A stretch of 64,000 bases of DNA from Bacteroidales bacterium. Its GTDB lineage: Bacteria > Bacteroidota > Bacteroidia > Bacteroidales > UBA932. The notes under the pieces were generated by a model. That model searched no databases. It saw only the letters and a list, made by a program, of their open reading frames with translations, and was not told where the DNA came from. The position numbers were made by a program, and so were the translations under genes. Position 1 is the stretch's first letter, and every line of letters starts with the position of its first letter. The DNA is taken from NCBI GenBank assembly GCA_015060405.1, contig SUYN01000004.1, positions 1-64,000 on the forward strand, in the 5' to 3' direction. This document shows positions 43,136 to 51,193 of the stretch, one piece after another.

Positions 43136-43370
43136 AGAAATGCCTCTTTTTTCTGCGAGGATTCTAATTCAAGGCTGAAAAACAGCACTTTTGTATAAAA
43201 ACAGCAATCCTTGCAGAAAAATTGCGTGATTCTTCTGCAAGGATTGCTGCATTGATATTGGCCTAAAGCATATGCACACCTCTAGTCCATGAAAACATGC
43301 CTCTGCAAGGACTAGGCTCAGTTTTCCTGCCCCTAATCCTTTGTATTGGGCTATTTCAGGGACTAGTCTT
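43125..43370 (+). repeat. Twin-hairpin element, copy 2, with one 51-bp unit
   Basis: Hairpin 1 has arms ATCCTCGCAGAA and TTCTGCGAGGAT (43125-43162). Hairpin 2 has perfect 17-bp arms CAGCAATCCTTGCAGAA (43202-43218) and TTCTGCAAGGATTGCTG (43233-43249). A GCCTAAAGCATATGC segment and a CAAGGACTA/TAATCC unit follow. The next 150 bp to 43518 hold nothing recognised. Confidence 0.88.
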
Positions 43371-43518
43371 AGCACTGCGCTACGCAATAGAGACATTCAC
43401 TGAGGAAGACCACCGGCATTATATGAAGAGAGACAAAAGAAAATGCGACGAGAACCGAAACAAGCCCTTGTTTCGCACTGTCCTTTAGTGAAGATGTAAC
43501 TATAATAGAAACAGACAC

Positions 43519-44490
43519 TTAAAGGAGTCTTATCTGCTCTTCAGTCAAGCCTGTCAGTCTGGAAATCAGCTCCACATCCATCCCTTCCTTCAACATATTC
43601 TGAGCGACCTCTGACTTTCCATCAATGACCCCGATTGAGCGGCCCTCAGCGTGACCTTCTGCATGACCGATTGTATGTCCGTCATGATAGCGCTCATAAA
43701 GAATGTTGTCGTAGTCGTTTTGATTCATAATATTCTTCTCGTATTGTATTCTTTTCTCAGATGACCAGGATGCGATCTCCGCTTCATCGTAAAGTTCTTC
43801 AAATTCACTCCCTGAAACCCATGCAGGCCTTGCTTTCAACAGGTGCATATTACGGATGCTGTACAGCCACTTGTCCTGGATGCTCTCACATTCATCTTCA
43901 CTTTTCATAAACTTCTGAAGATCAATGAAGACTATATTTGTACCGTCGCCAAGTTCATGGCCTGTATCCTTGCTGCGGTACACAAAGTGAGACACATACT
44001 GATTGCAACCGTCATCCTTGTCACCTACTATCGAATTCGGAAAGTTCAGGAAGCTGACCTGAAAGACGGGAGGAAAATAATAGTATCAAGGACTCCCATG
44101 ATCTTTCTGGTTCTGCTTCTCTATCCTGCACTGATCCTGAACTGACAGGGACGAGTAATACACTGCCCTTTTATGGTAATAGTGCTGGCTCCACATCTGC
44201 ATCTCAATGAGAAAACGCCTCCCTTGACTGTCACTGCAATAAATATCGAAGACAGACTTGCTCTCCTCCTCTGTCAATCCCAGTCTTTCGGTCGGAAGAT
44301 ATTTCACCTTTACTATCTTCAGCCCCAAAAGACGGTTCAGCATTGTCATCAGCAACCTTTCACTCCTACCTTCTGTTCCGAAAACAATCTTGAATCCGGA
44401 ATCATAGATAAGTTTCGCAAACACTCTCGGCTCTCTCGCCTCGGATTCGGTGTCCTGGACACCTACACCAACCTTCTTTACTTTACCCAT
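43519..44490 (-). pseudogene. Rpn/PD-(D/E)XK nuclease family transposase, in-frame stop
   Basis: The frame opens at 44490 and reads VFDIYCSDSQGRRFLIEMQMW, the D...ExQ nuclease core of Rpn-type recombination-promoting nucleases. It reaches KDHGSP and a TGA at 44086-44088, then continues in the same frame as YYYFPPVFQVSFLNFPNS, a normal next segment for this family, to the end at 43519. The total would be about 323 residues, typical of the family. The C-terminal part has the usual GHAEGHAEGRSIG repeats and a TGLTEEQI helix. A minus-strand TATATTTG promoter remains at 44559-44566. A single nonsense mutation probably inactivated it. Confidence 0.85.
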
Positions 44491-44558
44491 AATGATGAAA
44501 TGTTAACGGACAATATTATCCCTTTAAAAATTTTCATCATTCCCCTCATTTCTTCCGA

Positions 44559-44566
44559 CAAATATA
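44559..44566 (-). promoter_or_regulatory. TAnnTTTG promoter of the Rpn-like gene
   Basis: Minus-strand TATATTTG lies about 70 bp before the ATG at 44490. Confidence 0.45.
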
Positions 44567-44686
44567 CCTTTTGTCAAGTGGAATTCAAACGCCGGCATGA
44601 TGGTTTTGCTTTTTCCTTAACATCTTTTTTCTCTTTTTTTAAAGTTTTTCTTTTTTTTAAAAGTATGCAACACAAAGAGAAGCTAT

Positions 44687-44908
44687 ATGAAGAGACTTCT
44701 TGCCATCATAACAATCCTGCTTGCTGCTACTTCCTACACCCCATTCGTTCCCTTCGTCAACTTCGTCCCCTTCGTCCTCTTCGCCCTCTACACTCCCTTC
44801 GCCCATAACGCCATCCTCGAGCAACTCCGTGACCAGTGGCAGCGCATCCGAAAACTGGAAGCACTCTGCAATCAGATAGAGACACCCTGCAGCAAGGTAG
44901 AGCACTGA
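44687..44908 (+). pseudogene. Decayed DUF4988 lipoprotein 5' end with expanded signal region
   Basis: The frame begins MKRLLAIITILLAATS, like the other copies, but the lipobox Cys is missing. It is replaced by a run of TTCGTCCCC-type repeats encoding PFVPFVNFVPFV. It rejoins the family at NAILEQLRDQWQRIRKLEAL and stops at residue 73, inside the coiled coil. Loss of the lipid Cys and the early stop make it non-functional. The twin-hairpin copy 3 starts about 25 bp after the stop. Confidence 0.7.
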
Positions 44909-44929
44909 GATGGCGTACTGAGATGCAGC

Positions 44930-45185
44930 ACAGATCCTAACAGAAGAAATGCCTCTTTTTTCTGCAAGGATTCCAATTATCGGCTAGATAACGGGGATTT
45001 TGTATAAAACCAGCAATCCTTGCAGAAAAATTGCATGATTCTTCTGCAAGGATTACTGCATTGATATTAGCCTAAAGCATATGCTCACCTCTAGTACTTG
45101 AAAACATGCCTCTGCAAGGACTAGGCTCGGTTTTTCTGCCCCTAATCCTTGTACAACTGCCTTTCCAAGGACTGGCCTCAGTATT
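44930..45185 (+). repeat. Twin-hairpin element, copy 3, with 51-bp units
   Basis: Hairpin 1 is partly decayed (ATCCTAACAGAA against TTCTGCAAGGAT). Hairpin 2 has arms CAGCAATCCTTGCAGAA (45011-45027) and TTCTGCAAGGATTACTG (45042-45058). The linker CCTAAAGCATATGCTCACCTCTAG matches copy 2. It leads into a CAAGGACTA/TAATCCTTG unit ending 40 bp before the promoter of the next gene. Confidence 0.85.
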
Positions 45186-45201
45186 GCTCTTCAAACCCAT
45201 C

Positions 45202-45232
45202 TTGCAATATCGAAAAAGTATTGCGATTTTTG
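45202..45232 (+). promoter_or_regulatory. Promoter of DUF4988 gene, duplicated at 48644
   Basis: TTG (45202-45204), 20 bp, GATTTTTG (45225-45232). The whole region from about 45135 into the coding sequence is repeated before the gene at 48719. Confidence 0.5.
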
Positions 45233-45276
45233 TATGATTTACCATTCAATACAAAACACAAAGAGAATTTCCGCCT

Positions 45277-46809
45277 ATGAAAAAGTATATATTCCTACTG
45301 GTCACAGTCATCACGACGCTGGTCTCGTGTGCAAAGTACGACTATGAAGCCATCCTCGAGCAGCTTCGCGATCACGAAGAGCGCATCCAGAAGCTGGAGA
45401 CCCTCTGCACACAGCTGAACAGCAACGTGGAAGCTATCCAGACCATCCTGGCAGCGTTGGAGCAGAACGACTACATCACCGACATCACAAAGATCACGGA
45501 AGACGGCATCGAAGTCGGCTACTCCATAACCTTCGCCAAAGGCGGCACAGTCAACATCTACCACGGCAGCAACGGCTCAAATGCCCAAGCCCCAAAAATC
45601 AGCATCAGGAAGGCTCCAGACGGCGAATACTACTGGACCTCCGGCGACGAGTGGCTGACCGACGAAAACGGAGAAAAGCTCCCTGCGACCTACACCTACG
45701 GAAGCGACGGAGACAACGAAAGCGACGTAAGATATATCACTCCCCTTTTCAGAATCGTCGAAAACGAATGGTACATATCATACGACAACGGCAACACCTG
45801 GAGGACAATGCAAGCCCTGACGGATGAGGGAAGTAACATACTATTTGAAAGTGTGGAATATGACAGCAGTTATCTTTATGTCACATTGTCAGATGGAGCA
45901 GAAATCAGGATACCGCGATGCAGTACGGACGGAGTCTCACCGAAGATGATGCATTTCAGTTTTGACGACACGATTGCTTCTTTACGGGATCTCACAGAGA
46001 AATCCGCATCGTATGCTTCAATCTTTGACCAGCCTTTCTTTTCGGTTCTTAAACAATTACATGATCAATATGGAACTGTATTCAGTTGCTATTGCTTCTA
46101 TCAGATTCTGAATGTGGATGATAGTTCAATAGCGGAATTCAGCCTTGAAGATGTCACTGACTCATATGCAAGGGAATTTGCTCAGAATTCCAGCTGGTTG
46201 AAATTCGGTTTTCATTCATTGCATGGTTCAATGAACTATGCTAAGGAAACCGCCGAAAATGCGAAGTCCCATTATGACAATTTCATAAAACAGATAGTGC
46301 GTATCACAGGATCAACAGATTGCATAGATCTGGTTGTAAGACTTCAGAACTTTGCCGGTAACATCGAATCCTGCCGTGCCATGAGGGACTGCGCATGCGG
46401 TGTTCTCGGTCTTCTTGCTGGAGATTATTCCGAGACATCGACTTCAGGTAATACCTCATTCGATGATTACACAGTTTCCGGTTACTATCTGGGAGAACCG
46501 GCTCGCACTTTCCTTGCGCGCAAAGGACGGTGGTTCGATTCTGCAGAACAGCTTTATTTTTATCCGTCATGCTTGAGGCTGGATAACCTTATATCGGCAA
46601 AGGTCACAGAATACGTTGAAAGATTCAATACACCTGACAGGTACGGAAGAAATAGTATGATGATCATGTATTGCCATGAGAATCAGATGTATAGAAACGG
46701 AAGTATCAACACAGATTATGAGAAGAGAATTGCCAAAGCCTGCGAATGGGCGATCACCAATGGATATACATTTGGTTACCCCATGAACAAGATCAGGATG
46801 GCATACTGA
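45277..46809 (+). CDS. DUF4988 lipoprotein with deacetylase-like cargo
   Basis: The 510-residue protein has a lipoprotein signal ending TLVSC (Cys18), the coiled coil and DUF4988 module to about 195, and then directly the C-terminal domain (about 222-510) that starts MMHFSFDDTIASLRDL with WLKFGFHSLHG. The same domain ends the protein at 33100, there behind a beta-helix. The early Asp-Asp and later His recall NodB-type polysaccharide deacetylases; the final part (MMIMYCHENQMYRNG) adds another His/Glu. Function as a glycan deacetylase is inferred, not shown. Promoter and first 130 bp are nearly identical to the gene at 48719. Confidence 0.8.
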   Translation: MKKYIFLLVTVITTLVSCAKYDYEAILEQLRDHEERIQKLETLCTQLNSNVEAIQTILAALEQNDYITDITKITEDGIEVGYSITFAKGGTVNIYHGSNGSNAQAPKISIRKAPDGEYYWTSGDEWLTDENGEKLPATYTYGSDGDNESDVRYITPLFRIVENEWYISYDNGNTWRTMQALTDEGSNILFESVEYDSSYLYVTLSDGAEIRIPRCSTDGVSPKMMHFSFDDTIASLRDLTEKSASYASIFDQPFFSVLKQLHDQYGTVFSCYCFYQILNVDDSSIAEFSLEDVTDSYAREFAQNSSWLKFGFHSLHGSMNYAKETAENAKSHYDNFIKQIVRITGSTDCIDLVVRLQNFAGNIESCRAMRDCACGVLGLLAGDYSETSTSGNTSFDDYTVSGYYLGEPARTFLARKGRWFDSAEQLYFYPSCLRLDNLISAKVTEYVERFNTPDRYGRNSMMIMYCHENQMYRNGSINTDYEKRIAKACEWAITNGYTFGYPMNKIRMAY

Positions 46810-46812
46810 AAT

Positions 46813-46828
46813 AAGAATTCTTGCGAAA
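46813..46828 (+). promoter_or_regulatory. AAGAATTCTTGCGAAA motif before acetyltransferase gene
   Basis: This 16-mer differs by one base from the motif in the promoters at 30270 and 54504. It lies 34 bp before the ATG at 46862. Confidence 0.35.
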
Positions 46829-46861
46829 GCAGCATGGATCAAATAATAGTATATACTTGAT

Positions 46862-47416
46862 ATGACAAACAAAGAAAAGATGCTCGCGGGTAAGGTGTAT
46901 TCGGCAGTTGACGGACAGCTGCTGAGGGAACTCAACGAGGTGAAGGAGATCATATATGAGTACAACCATCTTCGTCCCGGAGACAGCGAAGGCAGGCTGA
47001 GGATATTAAAAGGCCTTCTGGGGCATATAGCCGACGATGAAATCATTATAAATCAGCCTTTCTATTGCGACTACGGCAAGCAGATTTCAGTCGGAAAAAG
47101 GTTCTTTGCCAACTTCAACCTCACCATTCTTGACGAAGCTCAGGTCACTTTCGGGGACGACTGCTTCATAGGTCCCGGCGTCAGCATATACACGGCATGT
47201 CACAGCACCGATCCTGCGGAAAGAAACACAAGAAATGAATGGGCCAGGCCAGTCAGCATAGGCAATAATGTCTGGATAGGAGGCAGCGTGACCATACTTC
47301 CGGGAGTCAGGATAGGAAACAATGTCACCATCGGGGCTGGTTCTGTCGTGGTAAACGACATTCCTGATAATTCTGTGGCTGTGGGCAATCCTGCAACTGT
47401 CAAAAAGACAATCTGA
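46862..47416 (+). CDS. Hexapeptide-repeat sugar O-acetyltransferase, Maa/NodL-like
   Basis: The 184-residue protein has the N-terminal Mac helical domain (KEKMLAGKVYSAVDGQLLRE) and then a left-handed beta-helix of hexapeptide repeats (FYCDYGKQISVGKRFFANFN through VWIGGSVTILPGVRIGNNVTIGAGSVV), with the catalytic His in YTACHSTDP. It should O-acetylate a sugar or nucleoside-linked sugar in the cytoplasm using acetyl-CoA. It is followed by a patatin gene one base after its stop, so the two are co-translated. Confidence 0.92.
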   Translation: MTNKEKMLAGKVYSAVDGQLLRELNEVKEIIYEYNHLRPGDSEGRLRILKGLLGHIADDEIIINQPFYCDYGKQISVGKRFFANFNLTILDEAQVTFGDDCFIGPGVSIYTACHSTDPAERNTRNEWARPVSIGNNVWIGGSVTILPGVRIGNNVTIGAGSVVVNDIPDNSVAVGNPATVKKTI

Positions 47417-47417
47417 C

Positions 47418-48257
47418 ATGATCATCGGACCTGACAGCGCGCTTGTCCTCGAAGGAGGAGGTCTCCGTGGAGTGTTCACCTGCGGAGTTCTGGATGCATT
47501 CATGGAAAGAGGGATCCGTTTCCCTTTCACTGTCGGTGTCAGTGCCGGCGCCTGCAACGGCCTGTCCTATATGTCCGGACAGAAAGGAAGAGCTAAGGCA
47601 AGCAACATCGACCTTATGGACAAATACCATTATGTGGGCCTGAAATACCTCATCACACAAGGCTGCATCATGGATTTCAAGCTTCTTTTCGAAGAGTTCC
47701 CGGAGAAGATAATTCCATATGACTATGATGCATACTTCGCCAATCCTGACCGATTCGTGATGGTGACTGCCAACTGCCTGACAGGCAAGGCCGAATACCT
47801 CGAAGAAAAGCATGATGCCGGACGAGTCATGGATATAGTACGTGCCTCAAGCAGCCTTCCTTTTGTAACGAGGATCACATATGTCGACTCTGTCCCGATG
47901 CTTGACGGAGGCATATGCGACTCCATTCCAGTCGAATATGCCCTATCACAAGGTTTCACCGACATCACCGTCGTGCTTACCAGAAACAGAGGCTACCGCA
48001 AAAGCGAGAAGCCGAATCCGTTCCTGCGTCTGTTTTATAGAAAATATCCTGAGCTCCAGAAGGCCATAGCCAACCGGAACAAGGAATACAACAGGACAAT
48101 GACCCTGATAGAGCAGCTGGAAGACGAAGGCAAGATCACAGTCATCAGGCCTCTCAGACCAGTCGAAGTCACCCGGATGGAAAAAGACACAACGAAACTC
48201 CGCAGACTCTACGACGAAGGCTACAGCCTCGGACACTCTGTCCGGATCGAGCCATAA
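47418..48257 (+). CDS. Patatin-like phospholipase
   Basis: The 279-residue protein has the three patatin blocks: the oxyanion loop LVLEGGGLRGVFTCGVL, the nucleophile elbow GVSAGA with the active Ser, and the catalytic Asp in MLDGGICDSIP. There is no signal peptide, so it acts in the cytoplasm or at the inner membrane as an acyl hydrolase. It follows the acetyltransferase gene one base after its stop. A run of nine G occurs six bases after the stop. Confidence 0.92.
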   Translation: MIIGPDSALVLEGGGLRGVFTCGVLDAFMERGIRFPFTVGVSAGACNGLSYMSGQKGRAKASNIDLMDKYHYVGLKYLITQGCIMDFKLLFEEFPEKIIPYDYDAYFANPDRFVMVTANCLTGKAEYLEEKHDAGRVMDIVRASSSLPFVTRITYVDSVPMLDGGICDSIPVEYALSQGFTDITVVLTRNRGYRKSEKPNPFLRLFYRKYPELQKAIANRNKEYNRTMTLIEQLEDEGKITVIRPLRPVEVTRMEKDTTKLRRLYDEGYSLGHSVRIEP

Positions 48258-48329
48258 GGACTGGGGGGGGGTAGTATTCCAGAGTGACATATGTGTTTAC
48301 ACTTTGTTGTCATGCCGATTTCTCCGCCC
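48258..48329. other. G9 tract and REP half-copy
   Basis: A G9 run lies at 48263-48271. At 48288-48318 the sequence TGTGTTTACACTTTGTTGTCATGCCGA matches the left end of the REP composite and is cut by the 51-bp array. Confidence 0.6.
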
Positions 48330-48635
48330 TACTCCTTGTACAGTGACCTTTTCAAGGACTACCCTCAGTTTTCCCGCATCTAATCCTTGCAGAGGTGCCT
48401 TTTCAAGGACTAACCTCAGTTTTTCCGCTGCTAATCCTTGTACAGCTGCCATTCCAAGGAGTACCTTCAGTTTTCCCGCTCCTAATCCTTGTACAAGTGC
48501 CTTTTCAAGGACTACCCTCAGTTTTCCTGCCCCTAATCCTTGTAGAGGTACCTTTCCAAGGACTACCCTCAACTGTTCCGCCCCTAATCCTTGTACAACT
48601 GCCTTTCCAAGGACTGGCCTCAGTATTCCTCTTCA
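48330..48635 (+). repeat. 51-bp tandem array, six exact-length units
   Basis: Unit starts (TACTCC then TAATCCTTG) fall at 48330, 48381, 48432, 48483, 48534 and 48585, all exactly 51 bp apart. Each has a CCTTG...CAAGG hairpin and a CTCAGTTTTCC tract. As 51 is a multiple of three, open frames run through both strands with 17-residue periodicity; these are not taken as genes. The last unit abuts the promoter of the next DUF4988 gene. Confidence 0.92.
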
Positions 48636-48643
48636 AATCCATC

Positions 48644-48674
48644 TTGCAATATCGAAAAAGTATTGCGATTTTTG
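48644..48674 (+). promoter_or_regulatory. Promoter of DUF4988 gene (second copy)
   Basis: TTG (48644-48646), 20 bp, GATTTTTG (48667-48674), as at 45202-45232. Confidence 0.5.
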
Positions 48675-48718
48675 TATGATTTACCATTCAATACAGAACA
48701 CAAAGAGAATTTCCGCCT

Positions 48719-51193
48719 ATGAAAAAGCATATATTCCTACTGGTCACAGTCATCACGACGCTGGTCTCGTGTGCAAAGTACGACTATGATGCCATCCTCG
48801 AGCAGCTTCGCGATCACGAAGAGCGCATCCAGAAGCTGGAGGCGTTGTGTACGCAGCTCAACAGAAATGTCGAAGCGATACAGATTGTGCTTGAGGCGCT
48901 GAAAGACAATGACTTCATCACTGACATAACCAAGATCACGGAAGGCGGTGTAGAAGTTGGTTACTCCATAACCTTTGCACAGAGCGGTACGATCAACATT
49001 TACCACGGCCAAAACAACTCCGAAGCGGCTGTCCCGAATATCGGCATCAGGAAGGCCCAGGACGGAGAATACTATTGGACATCCGGTGACGAATGGCTGA
49101 CCGACGAGAACGGTGACAAGATCCCGGCATCAGTACCTGACGACCCCGACGGGAAATATATCACTCCACAGTTCAGAGTCGCAGAAGGAATATGGTATAT
49201 TTCCTATGATGGAGGTAACACCTGGCGGGAGATGACTGAACCCGAGGTAGAAGAAGAGGCCCCATTGTTCAAGGCGGTGACCTATGATAGGCAATATGTC
49301 TATCTGACCCTTGGTGATGGCAACGTAATAAAGATTCCGATTGACACATCCTCTTATACTGATGTGCCGCAAATCAATAATACATATATACGACCTAAGG
49401 ATAAGGACGAGCCTATAAAGATCCTCTGTTTCGGTTCTTCGTGGTTCCTCAACACCTGGTGGTACCTTAACAAGATAACAGGCAATCTTGGAATCAATGC
49501 TGAGATTCATGGCTACTATGTCGGACATTCTTGTTTTGATGAGTGGATATCCCTATATAATAATGACCTGACACCGTTTGCAGGTTCTGAAAGTTCTCGT
49601 GGTTCTTATAGATATGTATCTGTAAATGGTGAAAACTATACAGCTAAAAGACGTGTCAGCGGAGGCGAATTCGGTGATCAGGAATTCAGGGATGCCTGGT
49701 ATGGGGACCTTATCTCCGAGGATTGGGACATCATTGCATTCCAGCAGGGTGCTCATCAGGCTCCGAAATGGAAGTACTGGGAGAGTGGTCCAGAACTAGT
49801 GTCGATTATCAGGAGGCATTGCGGACCTAACACAATGATAGCCTTCAATAGCACCTGGACTCCGTCTGTTACTAGTTCCTCACTTCCAAATGACACTGAC
49901 GGCTTGTGCAGCAAGACCCTGGAGGGCCAGAAATTGTGGCAGATGATGAACTTCGACAACTGCAAGAGATTTATGAATATTACCGGTGTCAGCAACGTGT
50001 CTCCGAACGGTGCGATGATCTACACCCTCAGGCGTGACCGGCAGATGAATGTTGACGGTGATGATCTATGTTATGATGGTCTGCACCCAAATTATGGTTT
50101 GCCGATGTTTGCGATTGCAAGTGTGTTCTATGAAACCTTCATAGCTCCGTTTTATGGCATATCAATAAAGGAATGCACATGGTTGCCTGATGCTTCCGAT
50201 CAGAAGGGCCCGTTCAACAACTCAGTCTTCAGGCCTGTCACGGAAATGCAGAGGGACAGAATATTCGAATATGTGAGACTGTCGCTGAGCAACAGGTTCG
50301 GCTTCAATGAACCGGTGGAAAAGGATATAGTCATAGATACGGAGAACTACCCTACTTCAGGTACTCTACCGCTGATCCAGCATGCATTGAGTGTCGTAGC
50401 GGGAGAAAACTTCTACATACCTTCTTCAAGCAATGACAAGAGGATGACCAGCTCATCCACTACCAAGGCGACAGGAGTGTTTTTACCGGCAGGCCACACT
50501 ATGACATTATCCGGCATTTCAGGCTTGAGGTTCGATTATGTATACAGTACATTACCTGGTCCAAACTCTCACAACAATAAAGTGAATGCCATCGGCGGTG
50601 TAGGAACAGCTTCCGGTTTCGTATCTTCCAACTACTTCCCTTACAACACCGACGGATCAAGCGACAGCATCTCATTTACAAACACTTATGGAGAAGACTA
50701 CTTCTTTGCCTTCTCGTTCGCGGCGCCAAACAAGACTGACCCGGTGCCTGTGTCGGACTACACGATCACATGGTCCATCTCGGATCCGGACGGCTGGACT
50801 GAAGTAAGAGGCACAGAAGTATTGAATACCATGCCGCAGGTTAGTGGATATGTGGCATCAGCCTCGGGACTTGTGACGGAGTACAGCGGCTACGACTGGT
50901 CAAAGTACGATGTACGCGTAACCTGCCGTTATGGAGGAAATGCTGCGATGTATGCCGGTTGCTTCTGGGGTGAGAACGACACCTATCTCGGAGGCTTCTG
51001 GAAATCTACCGGTACAGCTAAAGTCTTCAATCAGGTCATATTGACGGATCAGGACCTTCCCGAAGGAGTGTCATGGTCAGACGTTGTGAAAATAGGCCTG
51101 TCGAGTCAGGAGGATCCATCATATGGCTTCCGCTACACAACTCTGGAGGTTCGTCCTAAGGATTCTTCATCAGCAGCCCGCGCGGTCAGATAA
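48719..51193 (+). CDS. DUF4988 lipoprotein with DUF4886 SGNH cargo
   Basis: The 824-residue protein has a lipoprotein signal (TLVSC, Cys18), coiled coil and DUF4988 module to about 175. From 233 an SGNH-type DUF4886 domain begins (IKILCFGSSWFLNTWWYL), with DIIAFQQGAHQAP and the late DGLHPNYGLPMFA near 454 supplying the Asp/His pair. The tail (about 540-824) has two beta-rich segments, one with SGISGLRFDYVYSTLPG and one with WSISDPDGWTEVRG. These could be carbohydrate-binding domains, but no family is recognised. It is probably a surface glycan esterase. Its 5' end copies that of the gene at 45277. Confidence 0.82.
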   Translation: MKKHIFLLVTVITTLVSCAKYDYDAILEQLRDHEERIQKLEALCTQLNRNVEAIQIVLEALKDNDFITDITKITEGGVEVGYSITFAQSGTINIYHGQNNSEAAVPNIGIRKAQDGEYYWTSGDEWLTDENGDKIPASVPDDPDGKYITPQFRVAEGIWYISYDGGNTWREMTEPEVEEEAPLFKAVTYDRQYVYLTLGDGNVIKIPIDTSSYTDVPQINNTYIRPKDKDEPIKILCFGSSWFLNTWWYLNKITGNLGINAEIHGYYVGHSCFDEWISLYNNDLTPFAGSESSRGSYRYVSVNGENYTAKRRVSGGEFGDQEFRDAWYGDLISEDWDIIAFQQGAHQAPKWKYWESGPELVSIIRRHCGPNTMIAFNSTWTPSVTSSSLPNDTDGLCSKTLEGQKLWQMMNFDNCKRFMNITGVSNVSPNGAMIYTLRRDRQMNVDGDDLCYDGLHPNYGLPMFAIASVFYETFIAPFYGISIKECTWLPDASDQKGPFNNSVFRPVTEMQRDRIFEYVRLSLSNRFGFNEPVEKDIVIDTENYPTSGTLPLIQHALSVVAGENFYIPSSSNDKRMTSSSTTKATGVFLPAGHTMTLSGISGLRFDYVYSTLPGPNSHNNKVNAIGGVGTASGFVSSNYFPYNTDGSSDSISFTNTYGEDYFFAFSFAAPNKTDPVPVSDYTITWSISDPDGWTEVRGTEVLNTMPQVSGYVASASGLVTEYSGYDWSKYDVRVTCRYGGNAAMYAGCFWGENDTYLGGFWKSTGTAKVFNQVILTDQDLPEGVSWSDVVKIGLSSQEDPSYGFRYTTLEVRPKDSSSAARAVR

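Noticed and set aside
24350..45185. Invertible segment between oppositely oriented twin-hairpin elements
   Set aside because: The copies are 19-20 kb apart, partly diverged and with no adjacent recombinase; inversion is possible but nothing here supports it.
48330..48635. Integron attC array
   Set aside because: There are no cassettes between units, no integron integrase, and the arms lack the attC core sites.
48297..48789. Open frames of 161 aa (+) and 91 aa (-) with 17-residue repeats across the 51-bp array
   Set aside because: The period is a multiple of three, so frames stay open on both strands by construction. The plus frame runs into the DUF4988 gene in another phase and neither has a promoter or any family resemblance.
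30316..51193. Diversity-generating retroelement
   Set aside because: No reverse transcriptase or template repeat is present, and differences between anchors are not biased to adenines.
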